Positions 1-11,060 of a stretch of DNA of 64,000 bases are shown piece by piece (positions within the stretch are counted from its first letter, which is position 1; every line of letters begins with the position of its first letter). Below the pieces are notes generated by a model that searched no databases, was not told the DNA's origin, and saw only the letters and a list, made by a program, of their open reading frames with translations. Both the position numbers and the translations under genes were made by a program. The stretch comes from Fennellomyces sp. T-0311. Lineage: Eukaryota; Mucoromycota; Mucoromycetes; Mucorales; Lichtheimiaceae. The stretch covers positions 620,001 to 684,000 of the forward strand of contig JALLLT010000002.1 in the NCBI GenBank assembly GCA_025266875.1, read 5' to 3'.

Positions 1-422
1 CGCGGAAGCCGGCCAACCCATTGGACATCAGCGAGGCAGACGGGGTTCATCTGCTTACGGAACAGGAACAAATCTTGTGTTCCACTCTGCGTATCCTGCC
101 GCGGCCGTACATGGTAATCAAGGACACAATTCTGAAAGAATATGCCAAACAAGGATATTTGAAGCGGCGGCAGGCTCGTGCACTCATCAAGATTGACGTG
201 AACAAGACAAGTCGCATCTATGATTTCTTTATTGAGAGCGGCTGGATCAAGGCCTTCAAAGAGCCAGCTTCATCACCATCACCTGCCCCCCAACCACCTT
301 CCGCCCCTGTCACCGTAGCAACCCCATCCTCTGTCGTCCCAGCAACCACACCATCTGAAATCACCCCATCCGCCTCCTCCGACCCAGTGCCGTCAGCAAA
401 TGCAGTTGCATCCAAATCTTAG
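1..422 (+). CDS. ADA2: Transcriptional adapter ADA2, C-terminal part (partial, 5' end outside window)
   Basis: The reading frame enters at base 3 and stops at 420-422. The first about 75 residues match the C-terminal SWIRM domain of ADA2, including the stretches KPANPLDIS, LCSTLRILPRPYMVIKD and KIDVNKTSRIYDFF. After it comes a low-complexity Pro/Ser/Ala/Thr tail that ends the protein. ADA2 is a subunit of the SAGA and ADA histone acetyltransferase complexes; it binds and stimulates GCN5, and its SWIRM domain contacts nucleosomal DNA. The ZZ finger, SANT domain and start codon lie upstream of the window. The family call rests on a single domain but the motif match is strong. Confidence 0.9.
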   Translation, partial: RKPANPLDISEADGVHLLTEQEQILCSTLRILPRPYMVIKDTILKEYAKQGYLKRRQARALIKIDVNKTSRIYDFFIESGWIKAFKEPASSPSPAPQPPSAPVTVATPSSVVPATTPSEITPSASSDPVPSANAVASKS

Positions 423-950
423 TTTGAATGTAGTAAAAATAGCATGCTAAATGTAGGTCTGTGTGTCAAATAATTTTGGTCCAATGTAATTGCTTTACCA
501 TGTTCAATAATATCTTTCGCAGCAAATCTAATTACGCTTGGTCCAGAACACCGAAAGAATCCAAAAAATGAACTACTTTAGCTTGTTCCAGGCACCATCA
601 GAGAGTTACGGAAGAGTATATGAACGCGCAAGAAATCATGTCACATAGCAAAACTGGTTTGGTCCGGGGACACCACACTGTGCACACACACACTGAGCTA
701 GATTCTTGGCACGTCATAGCGCCACGGTATAAAAATAAGTTACTTATTATGGTTACGGGAAATCATGACATTTTGTGTTGCGGGCTGCGTTTTACTGAGA
801 CCCAAAATTTCTCCTAACATGTATAATCGCAATATACGCATGCCAGCCAGATCACGTATTTGGTAGCCAATAATGGATGGTTATACCGCAAATGTTTTTT
901 TAAGGTGATAAAACCCTCTCCAAGTAGCCACGTTTTTCTCCGAGCTTCTA
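423..950. other. Intergenic stretch, no gene recognised
   Basis: This is the ADA2 3' flank followed by AT-rich sequence. Short open frames here have no recognisable motif. A short CA-rich run (about 680-692) is the only simple feature seen. Confidence 0.5.
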
Positions 951-1030
951 TTTTGAGCCTGGTAACTTGCTTCTACATTTTCACAGGGTGCAAAACTTGA
1001 AACCAAATGGGAAAACCAGTGGTCAGGAAA

Positions 1031-1813
1031 TCAGAGAGAAAACGGCAAAGTTATCAAGGAATAAAGCTTTAAAAAAAAGTGGCCATAAAACCAGGAAAGT
1101 TGGTGGTGATGTTGAGCAGTCGATTCATGCTCCCGGGTCTTCAGTGTAGAGCACACATTATCCATCGCTTGGGAAGCTTGGCTTAAGTGACGTGCAGCAG
1201 CAGGAAGGTAAATACTTGTGTTTACTCTTTGCGCCTGTTCAAACAGCTTTCGCGCAGAGAACTGGAACTTTTACATAAGAACGTCAGATGGATTGAAACT
1301 TACGAAAAATGCGTATTTACCTTGTGACAGCTTGTTCAAACAGACCTTCTGGAGAAGGACGCTCATTTTCCACTGTTTCATCGATCGTTTGAGGTGCAAG
1401 AAGCGCAGAAACATACCCTAAAGGCAGATTAACACCGTGTATCCCATAACTAGGTACATATGCTTGCACACACACCCTCGCTGAACAAAATCAGTGCAAG
1501 TGCACTTGTTCATAGCGCCATCTTCACCGCATTCAAGAGTGATGGTGTAAGAGCCGTTGCCTGAAAACGAGGATACATTGACAGTGTCTTCATCCACCCA
1601 ATCGATCATAAAAATCCAACATCATCTACCATAATTACACGCAGCAGAGTAAGTAATTAATGGGGACAATGCATACCTTTTTTGCCAAACTTATACATGT
1701 GATACTAAACTTACCTGATTATTACGGTTCCAGTTGCGAAGTCGCATTAAATTTATTCTCTCTTCTATTGGGATATCATGGTAAGCACTGATAGAATATT
1801 TTCGATCTCCATA
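1031..1813 (-). pseudogene. SWIM zinc-finger protein gene, frameshifted
   Basis: The minus strand carries a broken multi-exon gene. An upstream exon at 1813-1715 ends at a good donor and encodes YHDIPIEERINLMRLRN. The middle exon (about 1609-1321) encodes a SWIM finger, CTCTDFVQRGCVCKHMYLV, fitting the CxCxnCxH pattern. Right after the finger the conserved continuation moves to another frame (YGIHGVNLPLGYVSALLAP), so a 1-2 base indel lies near 1440-1450. A 59-bp intron (1320-1262) leads to a last exon at 1261-1031 encoding LFEQAQR and LSQASQAMDNVCSTL. The join between the first two exons is also out of frame. SWIM fingers bind DNA or protein and occur in MULE-type transposases and in fungal single-domain families; which of these applies is unclear. 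It is read as a recently decayed gene. Confidence 0.6.
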
Positions 1814-2089
1814 CTAACACATTTACCTGCTGTAGGACACGCGTCGCTTCCGTCCATTGGTTGACAATGCCAATACAATTCTATAATGACTGGAATGGTG
1901 AGTCAGATAAGATCAACTGATCAAACGCACTACAAACACAGTGCGATGGTCGTCAGTGGTTGATTCATTGAAATAACACTGCTTCCAACGCGGCTCTCTT
2001 TTGACACGTACTCTCGCCCCTTTGTACTGGTGATCTCATTTGACTTCTCCTTCCCAGAAAGGTGATTTCTATGGTTCTCTCTGCTTATT

Positions 2090-2590
2090 TGGGTGCCGGG
2101 ACCTCTGGGTGTGTGGCAGCTATCCCAACTGATTTGCAGGATGAGGTTAGTCCCAAGAGGCGCTAAACCGACTGTGCACACCTTTGTTGCATGCCTCTGC
2201 ATCAAACTGTACGTACCTCAGTGGACAAAGGCGTTTCGTGTACTGGGATTCATGGAATGGCGTCAGTGTAAGTAGGTTCTCGGCGACGGACGTGGTGAAT
2301 TTTTTGTCGGCGGCTGATGCACAAGGATACAGTCCTGGGACTCTCACTGAGAGGGGACTGCGCTTCGTTCCGATCCAGAAGTTATCGCTTTGTTGCGTCG
2401 CCTTACACGTCATGCACCACCACGGCCAAGGACAAGACCTACGCTTGATATCGCTCTAACACCGCGGTACCTGGGCATGGTGGCATCGGGATCCCCCACT
2501 TCTTTAGCTAAGCTCAATGTTAAGGCCGCTCTCCTACTGGCGACGGCAGCCTTCTTGCCCTATGCCGTGTGGATAGCGATGGGCAACTGA
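2090..2590 (+). pseudogene. Tyrosine recombinase fragment (DIRS/Crypton-like), frameshifted
   Basis: Two plus-strand frames together resemble the N-terminal half of the tyrosine recombinases found in fungal DIRS-like or Crypton-like elements. One frame (about 2184-2400) has a SAM-like DNA-binding segment with RFSATDVVNFLSAADAQGYS. The other (2390-2590) has TRHAPPRPRTRPTLDIALTP and LNVKAALLLATAAFL, the usual lead-in to the catalytic core. The frame changes near 2390-2400 and the second frame stops at 2590, before the R..HxxR..Y catalytic residues. No reverse transcriptase is visible nearby, so DIRS and Crypton origins cannot be told apart. This is a dead remnant. Confidence 0.6.
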
Positions 2591-3319
2591 TCGTCGCAGA
2601 CGGTATTCGATAATCATTATCAACGTACAAGGCAGTTCACTGGCAACATGTCAAGCCGGGCGTTACGACTTCCCGAAGGATTGACAGATTAGATCTTCGT
2701 TTATTTTCCCCGTTTTCCCCGTTTCTCGATTTGTATCCTTTTCTTTTCCCTTGCTTGTCACCTGCTTCTTTGGGCTATTTCGGCAGTCGATAAGTTCCTG
2801 TTCGCAAGTCCGCGGGATTCACGTAATTGTCCAAACGATAGCGTATGACAATTCCATTCCTCAATTCTACCGACCTGGTACTGATCTACTTAGCAAGAGC
2901 AGATCAAAGGACCAGCGTGCCATAAACCTTGTTGCGAGAAGTTTAACGGATGTACCAGATGACATTTGTATTGCTTAACAATCAGATTTTATGGACGGTA
3001 CTGCGTGCGACGTTCTTTATATACCACGTCCAGCAGAATCGACTTTGCCGCATATTGTACTCGAAATCCAGAGAAAAGTAGACAACTAGTTTATGTTATG
3101 TGCTATTCACTACTCGACAATTATTGCTCAAATGCACCGTCGACTCCTGATGATTTTCATCCTTTGTGTCCTAAACGTAGTCAGCACAGTCCCGACCAAG
3201 TTCAATGCACCTTGTACATTTCCGTTTGCGAAAGATGCCACTTGCGATTTCTGGGCACAACGTTTTCTCCTGCTTTCTTCTGCAACTTTGGAAGGCCATC
3301 TGTCGGAACAAATGCACCC

Positions 3320-3500
3320 CTGCTGTATCCACAACATGAATACGGCTCATGCATCACTTACCCTTGTTTGCTTATTGACAATGGATAACTTCAATTATCC
3401 AATCTACAGCCGCATCCTTGTTCTTGACATGCGTTCATCGTAATAACCTTGCGTATCCTAGTGAAACCCACATAACCTGGTTATTACAGCAGTTCAACCC
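3320..3500. repeat. Dispersed repeat, copy 1
   Basis: About 175 bp here matches 7828-8003 in the same orientation at high identity. It starts at TGTATCCACAACATGA and ends near ACCCACATAACC. The flanks on both sides of the two copies differ, so this is a short dispersed repeat and not a long duplication. Both copies contain stop codons in every obvious long frame. The parent element is not recognised and no terminal inverted repeats or target duplications are evident. Confidence 0.7.
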
Positions 3501-3593
3501 CTTAGCTGCCCTTGGTCATTTATCTCATCAGAATCAACATCAACACTTACGATAGACTACGGTTCGACGAACAACGCTGTTAAACCTCTTTAC

Positions 3594-3881
3594 TATGCAG
3601 TCAAGGAACAACTGGAAATTATCTGTGGTCAACAGAACGAAGTGCGTCAGAGTTTGCAACATATTTGTCAAAATCTCGGATCACAGTTAGCGAAAGTTAA
3701 GCAATCTATACTGGAGGTAGCCACTACAAAGGCTTTACAATCTACTGAAGGCGGAACAGAGCACCTTCTACGACAAAAACGAAAATGCAGTGGAATACGC
3801 GAAAACAACACCAATCATGGACACTCCACAAAGGTGAACAGCCCCTCCCGGTCACGGAAAATTATCTCTCCAGATCTATAA
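3594..3881 (+). pseudogene. Possible coding remnant with coiled-coil-like sequence, unrecognised
   Basis: An open frame with a heptad-like, Gln-rich segment (YAVKEQLEIICGQQNEVRQS, then NLGSQLAKVKQSILEVA) is followed by a basic Ser/Arg-rich tail and a stop at 3881. The composition looks more protein-like than the surroundings. It has no good start and no recognised domain. It may be the remnant of a mobile-element ORF, since it lies downstream of the recombinase fragment. Function is unknown. Confidence 0.25.
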
Positions 3882-5082
3882 AATCTGCCTGTCAAAGTTG
3901 TAAAAGTTCACTGCCAAAGTATATATAAAATACCACAGCCATCGGCGGTATTACGTGCAAAATCCTGTACCTCGAACCAAGATATGGTACCCTAGCCCAA
4001 CATCTTCATCAAAAGGATGTAACGGCAAACAGGATGGACCGAAAAGATGCTACGCGCAAGCAGTCAAGGACAAGACCACGATGGGTACCGTATACAAGGA
4101 TACTGATAGTTTCAGAACGATGCGAGCGAAGTTTAAAAGGAAGATATAATCTACAAATACCAATAGGACCATACTTAGTTCGACTTATCCAGAATTGTAA
4201 CCTACTTCCATTATACTACTGTAGCCCCTAACCACCCATAACACAATTTGTTTACTATTTACTGATCCTTTGTGAGCAGGATGCAATCATTGTGGGATGA
4301 GATAAAATGTGCTATATGTAATAACGGGTGATGTACTCTGCCGCTGATAAAGTCATCCTTCAACAATAAGAAACATTACTCTGCCCAAAAATCGCACTGT
4401 AGTTCCTTCAGGAAAAGGCAAGTCTTGAGGCAATGAAGTACGCTGCTACAACCCACTTTACCAACACAAATAACAAGAGATATAGGAGGCTAATGATGCT
4501 TTTCAAAAATATAGATGGTTACGGTTACGGTTTTTTTGCGGAGTTCAATTATGTTTATGAGTTTGGGCGACGGTTTTTTTTTAGAAATATAATGTACTTG
4601 AAAGCAAGGGAAAGGGTAATAGAAGCTAGCCTAAGTATTCAGTTGTTCCTCACTCCTTCTCCAATTGTTGGTGTGCAGATATTTTTTGATGATGCTGTTG
4701 ATTACGTGTTGTTGGTGGAAATGTTGATCGTCGAATATGAATCGCTAGTGGTGAGCCATATAGGATGATGCTTGATAACCGTATTGAAGATTAAGCTTAT
4801 TCCGGAAAAACTATTTATTACAGTATATTTCCTAAACCATTGAAAAAAACAAAAAAAGGCTCAATGCCCAAAAATAAAATCAGAGTGCGCAAAAAAAGAA
4901 ATCATCATGCGAAGTATTGAAAGCCAACGCTGCGCAGCGGTTAATACTAATACGCGGGATTTTTGAGGCCAAATTAGGGCACAGAAATTGGTGGGCGGAG
5001 GTGAAAAAAAATCATGATGTCCAAAAGCAATCTAAAAATCCAGTTAAGACCTTTTTCCTTTCACAAAGAAAAATAACCAGAA
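3882..5082. other. Intergenic stretch, no gene supported
   Basis: AT-rich with several short frames; the longest (4433-4768, 111 codons) is low in complexity and has no recognisable motif. Poly-A-rich runs near 4850-4900 and 5008-5015 precede the next gene and may belong to its promoter region. Confidence 0.5.
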
Positions 5083-6427
5083 ATGACCAGCACTGGGTTC
5101 TTTCCCATCCAACAGCAGAATACATACGTTTATCATCAAGCATGCAGTAACAAGACCAACACGACCTTATCATCCCGCCGTATGTTGCGTGACATGATCG
5201 AAGAGCATCATGCTACGTTCGTCATGGAGCATAGAGATCGTCCAAATGTCCTTATACGAGTTTTAGTTGCCCTTCATGAACTTGGAGGTAAAATATAGTT
5301 ACACTTACCGATATTTCCCACCGACTTCTCTGACTCTCGTTTCATTGATTGCAGCTACGGATGAACAACTTGCCCGGGTTTACAATGAGCTTTATCTCGA
5401 CCTTACGCCATTGAGAAAAACACATGTCAGTATTGACCGAGATACTTGGCAGGAATACTTGGGCAATCCTGGGTAATGATAAAAAAAGTGGCGCGGACGA
5501 CGATCAGTTCTTATTGAAAATCCCCCCCCCAATTATAGACACTATGGTGACTATCTTGCCTTTTTCGATCGACAACTTGAACAACTTGGAATGGATAGTC
5601 TTTTGGAACACTACTTTTATTCAAGCCCCTTGCAGCATTCGCTGGGATCCCAACTGCAGCCACTTGTGTACCTTGCATTTGGAATTGAGCAAAACCTACC
5701 GCCTATCGTCACACAAGCTTTAGCTTATTTAGCTAGCACTTATTTGGACTCGTCGGAGCTCACCCTATTACCAACAAGCCAGGAACACGAAGTGACAACG
5801 AACGAGGATGAATTACTTTTCGACCTTGTCGGGGCCGATCAACGATTCGATGGAAAGATTGATGGAAGCAACAACTTTCATGCTTCGGTTAAGGTGTTGC
5901 TGAAAAGCAAATTCGATTTATTGAAAACATACATGAACTTGTGGAACACAACCACTGCGCAATCACTGGAACAGCTCACTGTCATGGCAACTCGGCTTAT
6001 CACCTATAGTAATCACATAAATCAAGGTCAAATTGAACTCGATTGGTTTTTGGGAGGTGGTCAATTGCTTGCATCGGCTTTGGCTATCCAAACACTCATC
6101 GACCATTGCCCTCCGACTTTATCGGTTGATTCCCTTGTCAACCTTCAATTCCTCGCCACCTTATGTACCTATATCGTTCAAGGCCGACCGCCTCGCGTTC
6201 ATTATGCTCCTTATCCCTCTTCTTCTCCGTTGCCTCCGCCACGCTTGGATTGGCCTGATTGCATATCCGCTGTTGTCGAATCTGGCGATCCTAAAGCTAT
6301 CCTCACCATGCAGTCGCTAAAACGTGCTGTTGCGCGTGGAGGTGATGATCTATACCTCAACACAGCCAATTTCCTTGTTCGCTTTGTACAAGATGGCATC
6401 TGGATCAAAGGTGGTATTGGATGGTAA
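5083..6427 (+). CDS. Questin-oxidase-like protein (DUF4243 family)
   Basis: Three exons, 5083-5287, 5355-5472 and 5539-6427, give 403 residues; both joins keep frame (introns of 67 and 66 bp). The protein follows the questin oxidase-like family layout: an N-terminal EEHHATFVMEH segment, then HELGATDEQLARVYNE, a WQEYLGNPGHYGDYLAFFDR block, LQPLVYLAFGIEQ, and a C-terminal ITYSNHINQGQIELDWF region. The named member, questin oxidase, performs a Baeyer-Villiger-type ring opening in geodin biosynthesis; most family members have no known substrate, so the reaction here is not assigned. No other secondary-metabolism gene is near. The first ATG of the frame was used; 5182 is an in-frame alternative. 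The second intron contains a run of ten C before its acceptor. Confidence 0.75.
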
Positions 6428-7827
6428 AAAAAGATTATCTGTTTTTTTTTTACGCTACATCCTCTCCTGCTCTCCAAATACGTTTCATGTATATTTTTCT
6501 CTTTTCTCTTGTATGTAATCCAGCTGTTTCTTTTTTTCGCTAATCTTAAGCCAACCAATCAATTTGTTTACTATATATATATATATCTTTATAAGCGCAT
6601 AATAAAACAAGGCTTTGCAAATGTAACATCAACCGGAGTTCACTCGTCGATCTTAAGGAACGTTGCGCAGACTTTTGATTGATGGTTGTACATTGTGGAC
6701 AATGCAGCGCCACTGTTGTGTGACGATATCCAGCCTATGCAATTTTGTTCTTGGTAATCTATCATCTGCAGGTGCAACATTAAGCATGGTTCCTTATCGT
6801 GGAGATTGAACTTTTTGGGAGTTTATATCCATTTAAAATACAGTATTTCCAAAAAGCAGTGTCGATACCCGAAGGAATCAATGTCGTTCCAAAAATGGAA
6901 GTCGCTGTATATTTTATATTATAAAAATTGGGCCTTGGCTACATTGATTTCTTTGCGTAGCGGCATTACTTTTTGGAAATACTGTACCAGGGTTACCACG
7001 TGTGAGGAATGAAGGACTATTTATAATGTAGTGAGATAAGTTCATCGAATTCGTTTTTGGTTCCATAAGTAATGATAGATCGCTTATCATGTTATACAAC
7101 AACGCATACATTTTATTAGAGTTTAACAGTTTATCAATTGCTACTCATAAAATAATAATAGCACTAAAGTTGGCTGAGACATACCACCTGTCTCCCACGC
7201 GAGCTATTTTGTGGATGGTAGCGCACCATATAAATCTTAGCAATGTGGAACGAGAAAAAAAAGAAAGTTAAAGGTCTCTTTTTAAATACGAAACAGCAGC
7301 TTATCTCCGGAAAATCAATGCATAACCTTCTTGAGATAGCTACTTCATCCGATACTATACCATATAGGATAATTGCACAAGTTTATTCCAGATTTTTTCT
7401 CTTGAGATAAGAAAATGCAGCACATAAGCACATCATACGTCATCCGTCAATACTTTGGTCACTCTTTGAAAATGACACCATGTTTTCAATAAATGGGTAT
7501 CAAGTTGGTTTTTCTTTAATTTACTCATTGATTTTAGATGCATATTTTTTCACAGCCACTCGATCAACACTAACCTCTTTTACTACTAGTAAAATTCTTG
7601 CACCAGAATAGTTTTGTTGTCATAACCATTCAAGTGACTTATAATGCACAGAAAAGAGCATGCGGATTCTGTCGGTGTCACCACAGTACCTTTCATGTTT
7701 TCCACAAATAGACCTGGCAAACCAGCATTCCCATTTGGGCATCTCTGTCTTTTCTGTTTTAAGGATTAATGGGTTCTTTCTATACCCGTAACTGAAATAA
7801 ATTCCCTGCTGCGGGATATGGATTGTG
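6428..7827. other. Intergenic stretch, no gene supported
   Basis: The 3' flank of the questin-oxidase-like gene is followed by AT-rich sequence with a TA microsatellite near 6574-6586. Frames of 60-70 codons are present on both strands but show no motif, splice pattern or compositional sign of coding. Confidence 0.5.
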
Positions 7828-8003
7828 TTGTATCCACAACATGATTATGGCTTATGCATCATTTACCCTTGTTTGCTTATTGACAACGGGTTACTTTAAT
7901 TTTCCGATCTACAGCCACATCCCTGTCTTGACATGCGTTCATCGTAATAACCTTGCCTATCTTAGTGAAACCCACATAACCCTGGTTACCACAGCGGTTC
8001 ATG
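7828..8003. repeat. Dispersed repeat, copy 2
   Basis: Second copy of the repeat at 3320-3500, same orientation, differing by scattered substitutions and a few short indels. See the first copy. Confidence 0.7.
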
Positions 8004-8299
8004 TGCCTTACAACCATGTCAATGATCCAACCCCTCGAGAATAAGCTTTTATTATTTAAAGTGATGATTCAACATACGAAATAAATCAGTTATTACTTGA
8101 GTCTCGTCACTTACCTGCCTCTTCTTATTGTTGAATATCACAGATTGGGCAATACAGCATATGATGAATGATATCATTAATGCCAAGATGGCTCATAACC
8201 CTAGCAATCTCGACCAAAAAAGTATAGTGATGCCAACATTAGTACGTATAAAGTGATCTCTGTAATAAGCCCATCGCGAATGAACTTGTTCATTTTATA

Positions 8300-11060
8300 C
8301 ATAATGATAAACCTACGTATACATTATTTATTTAATCACTAACCTCATAATCGCTATTGTCAATATCATTGCTTTGATTTACACCAATAACAGAGGTAGG
8401 CGGGCGATCCAGAACTTCCTTGTATATAACCCTCTTCCATACATCTATATCTCTCTTTGATACTGTAATGGGTTGCTAAATAGCTCTCATCCTTGAGCTC
8501 GTATCCTTCTGAATGGTCTATACTGGCTGATAGATACTGTTTTCGTCAATAGCTCTATCATGTCTGTCGTATGGTATTCAAGTAACAAATAGTCCTAGTG
8601 TGGTGTGAGAGAATGGATCGAGAAAAACAGTAAGTTCTGTGAGAACCGAATATGTCTTTATTATGTTAACGGTTCTCTCTATTTATATTGTTCAAGATAA
8701 AACTCATAATCAAATAACCGTTGTCGGGAGGATGCCATATCGTAAAGCCGACACGGCGAAATTTCTAGACTTCTTGGAAGATCTAGTCATGCCGGAAGGC
8801 TATCAATGAATTATTCAGGTACCGTCATTCGTTTGCCCGGTAGTACCGGCTAGTTAATACCTTGGATACCACACCTAGTTTTCTTTCAAGTTTCTCAAAG
8901 GCCTGAACAAGCTGCCTTGTGTTAACTTTTTCCTTGACTGAAGATATTCAGGGGCGACACGTTTCGAAGTGATGAAATAGCTATAATTTGACTGTCTACA
9001 ATAAAGTGATGTATTCCGATCCACACAATCTGTATCTGTGAATCCTTTGCACTATCCAACTCCAAGACAAGCTGGTCATCCCAGAATTCTGTAATGTTGC
9101 TAAAATCAACCTTGCGGATCCTTTAGTTCGCTCTTGGAGATCTCACCGCCTCCATAATGACTTTGCGATAGGCCTTAACGTTTGTACAAGGCTCGTCAAA
9201 GATGTTATACCAGGGGTAGTTAAATGAAGAAGAGCGTAACATTTGGCTGTGTTTCAGAAAATCCGCTATTGCGTTCAACATTATCTGACGTTCTGCGAAT
9301 GATATCAATGCAATGCTCCATGTCAATGCGTATTGTGTTATCAAAGACGAAGGAGAATGAGTAATTCCTTTAAAGTACAATTATCCATACGCAATTTTCA
9401 CAGATACGAACTTGCTCCGATGCAGGTCATGCAACTAATAGATCCTGCAGATCGCGTGCGCCAAAGCCCATGTACATGTCATAGAATAGATTTTCAGGTT
9501 TGCGAGCGTTGGGAGGCCGACCTTTGCGATTTTGAGGAACAGTGTATAGCCTCCTGGGAAAAGATTGATAAAGATATGGCAGTGTCAAGGATTGTAAACT
9601 TTCGTTGTTTGTTCGTATATACAGCCGTGTCTGTTGGTTCGGTTTATGGAAATCATTTCTCTAGCGCTTTTTGCTGTTGTCGATTATGGTCAATTTCAGT
9701 ATGGTATGACTTGCATTGGATGCTTGGGTGGGAATAGACTCTCGTGTACTCATCATAATGGGTACTTGTATCCTGCTTATTGCATCATTGGGAAATAACC
9801 ATTGATCAAGTTGGAATATTTATGCAGGACTGTAAGGGAAGTATGGCATCATCGAAATGGCGCATCCTTCTATTTGATAGTTTTACTCGAGTCAAGAACA
9901 AGCTGGATGTTTGCAGTTCTGGAGAAATGTGGTGGTGTAAGTCATGATATCTGAGATAATGAGCAGTGACAGACTGTATGTCGGTACATATTGTTGTAGC
10001 GTCAGTGAAAGCTTCCTCGATATTGTGGTATCGCTCAATTTAAAAGCTTCAATGACGAGACCAAAAATAAGATATTGTTTTATTGATGAAAACTACTCTC
10101 TATTTATACCAACAATGAATCGGGACGGAGAAGATGAATGCTTTTGTATCAGAGCCGAATCCGTGTTATCGCCGTAATCGCTAATGATCATACTGCCTTA
10201 TTACGAAGGAGCAGATAATCATGCAGAGACTGAGCTAACGTGAATGGTCCTTATTGAACTCTGAACCCAGATCAAGGTCTCACTGACACACAAGCCAGTG
10301 AACAGGCCAATAGATAACTGTGCGGTTGTTGATGTCGAAATAAAGGAACGGATGTAACATAGGCTGAGATGGAAAGACAAGTAGACAATGGATGACCGGT
10401 ATGTCAGGATACGACAGATATAGCTGCGAAGTGGGAAATATCTGAAGATACACTCGGCAGCTCATACCTCTGGTTCTTATTGAGTCTTTGATGATATGCT
10501 CTAAGTCATTTAGATCTTTGTTATTGTGTTCATGAATATCTGAATGGCAATCATTTGTAAACATGAGGGTTAAAACAAGCAGTGTATCCTCACTCAAGTA
10601 TACAATATTATCCCTTAGTCGTTGTAATATGGAATTCCATCCATGGCTCCTCGCAACGATATCCATTTTTCAGGTTCCATACGGCACTTCGCACTTTGGA
10701 TGCTAGGATGGAGTGTAGTACCTTTTTGGATTACAGGCTCGTTTGAGGCAGGTGATACTGATATAATTTGACATCGATAGTCAACCACATACCAGGCAGT
10801 CCTTGCAGAATGTAGGTGGTACAGAAGCGACAGATGGATGCTAGTTGAATGTAGAGTATTGGTGGAAGCAACGATAGAATTCGGTTCAGTATTTCGAAAG
10901 GCAAGGGATCCATCAATTCTTGATTACGTGGATCCATTTCCGTTGCTACTCGCTGGCACTGTTGAACAAGCGCTGGATATTGTATACAAGTAGATGGTAC
11001 CGTAGTAATACCAGTATAAAATTGATCCGCTGCTTTATGAAGTTTTTTTATTGTAGTAAC
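8300..11060 (-). pseudogene. F-box/LRR-like protein pseudogene, split by a solo LTR
   Basis: The minus strand keeps pieces of an F-box-type protein. Near 10925-10731 an F-box-like stretch reads MDPLPFEILNRILSLLPP, then IQLASICRFCTTYI and LPGMWLTID. Upstream in the same frame (to about 11050) lies KKLHKAADQFYTGI. Downstream pieces look like repeat-type C-terminal sequence: 10666-10280; 9380-9123; a frame around 9115-8930 with FSNITEFWDDQLVLELDSA and IIAISSLRNVSPLNIF; and QLVQAFEKLERKLG just before the LTR. Beyond the LTR the sequence resumes, ending near 8350 with DIDVWKRVIYKEVLDRPPTS. Frames change several times and stops intervene. F-box proteins are substrate adaptors of SCF ubiquitin ligases. 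Piece order is seen; the single-gene reading is inference. Confidence 0.5.
8599..8873. mobile_element. Solo LTR, 275 bp, with 5-bp target-site duplication
   Basis: The element starts TGTGGTGTGAG and ends GGATACCACA, so its ends are TG...CA with the perfect 6-bp inverted termini TGTGGT/ACCACA. It is flanked on both sides by CCTAG (8594-8598 and 8874-8878), a 5-bp target-site duplication typical of retrotransposon integrases. No internal region, primer-binding site or second LTR follows, so it is a solo LTR left by recombination. Ty1/copia versus Ty3/gypsy origin cannot be decided from this. Confidence 0.85.

Noticed and set aside
9333..9737. 134-codon plus-strand frame
   Set aside because: Lies opposite minus-strand sequence that carries the F-box-like fragments; no motif of its own.
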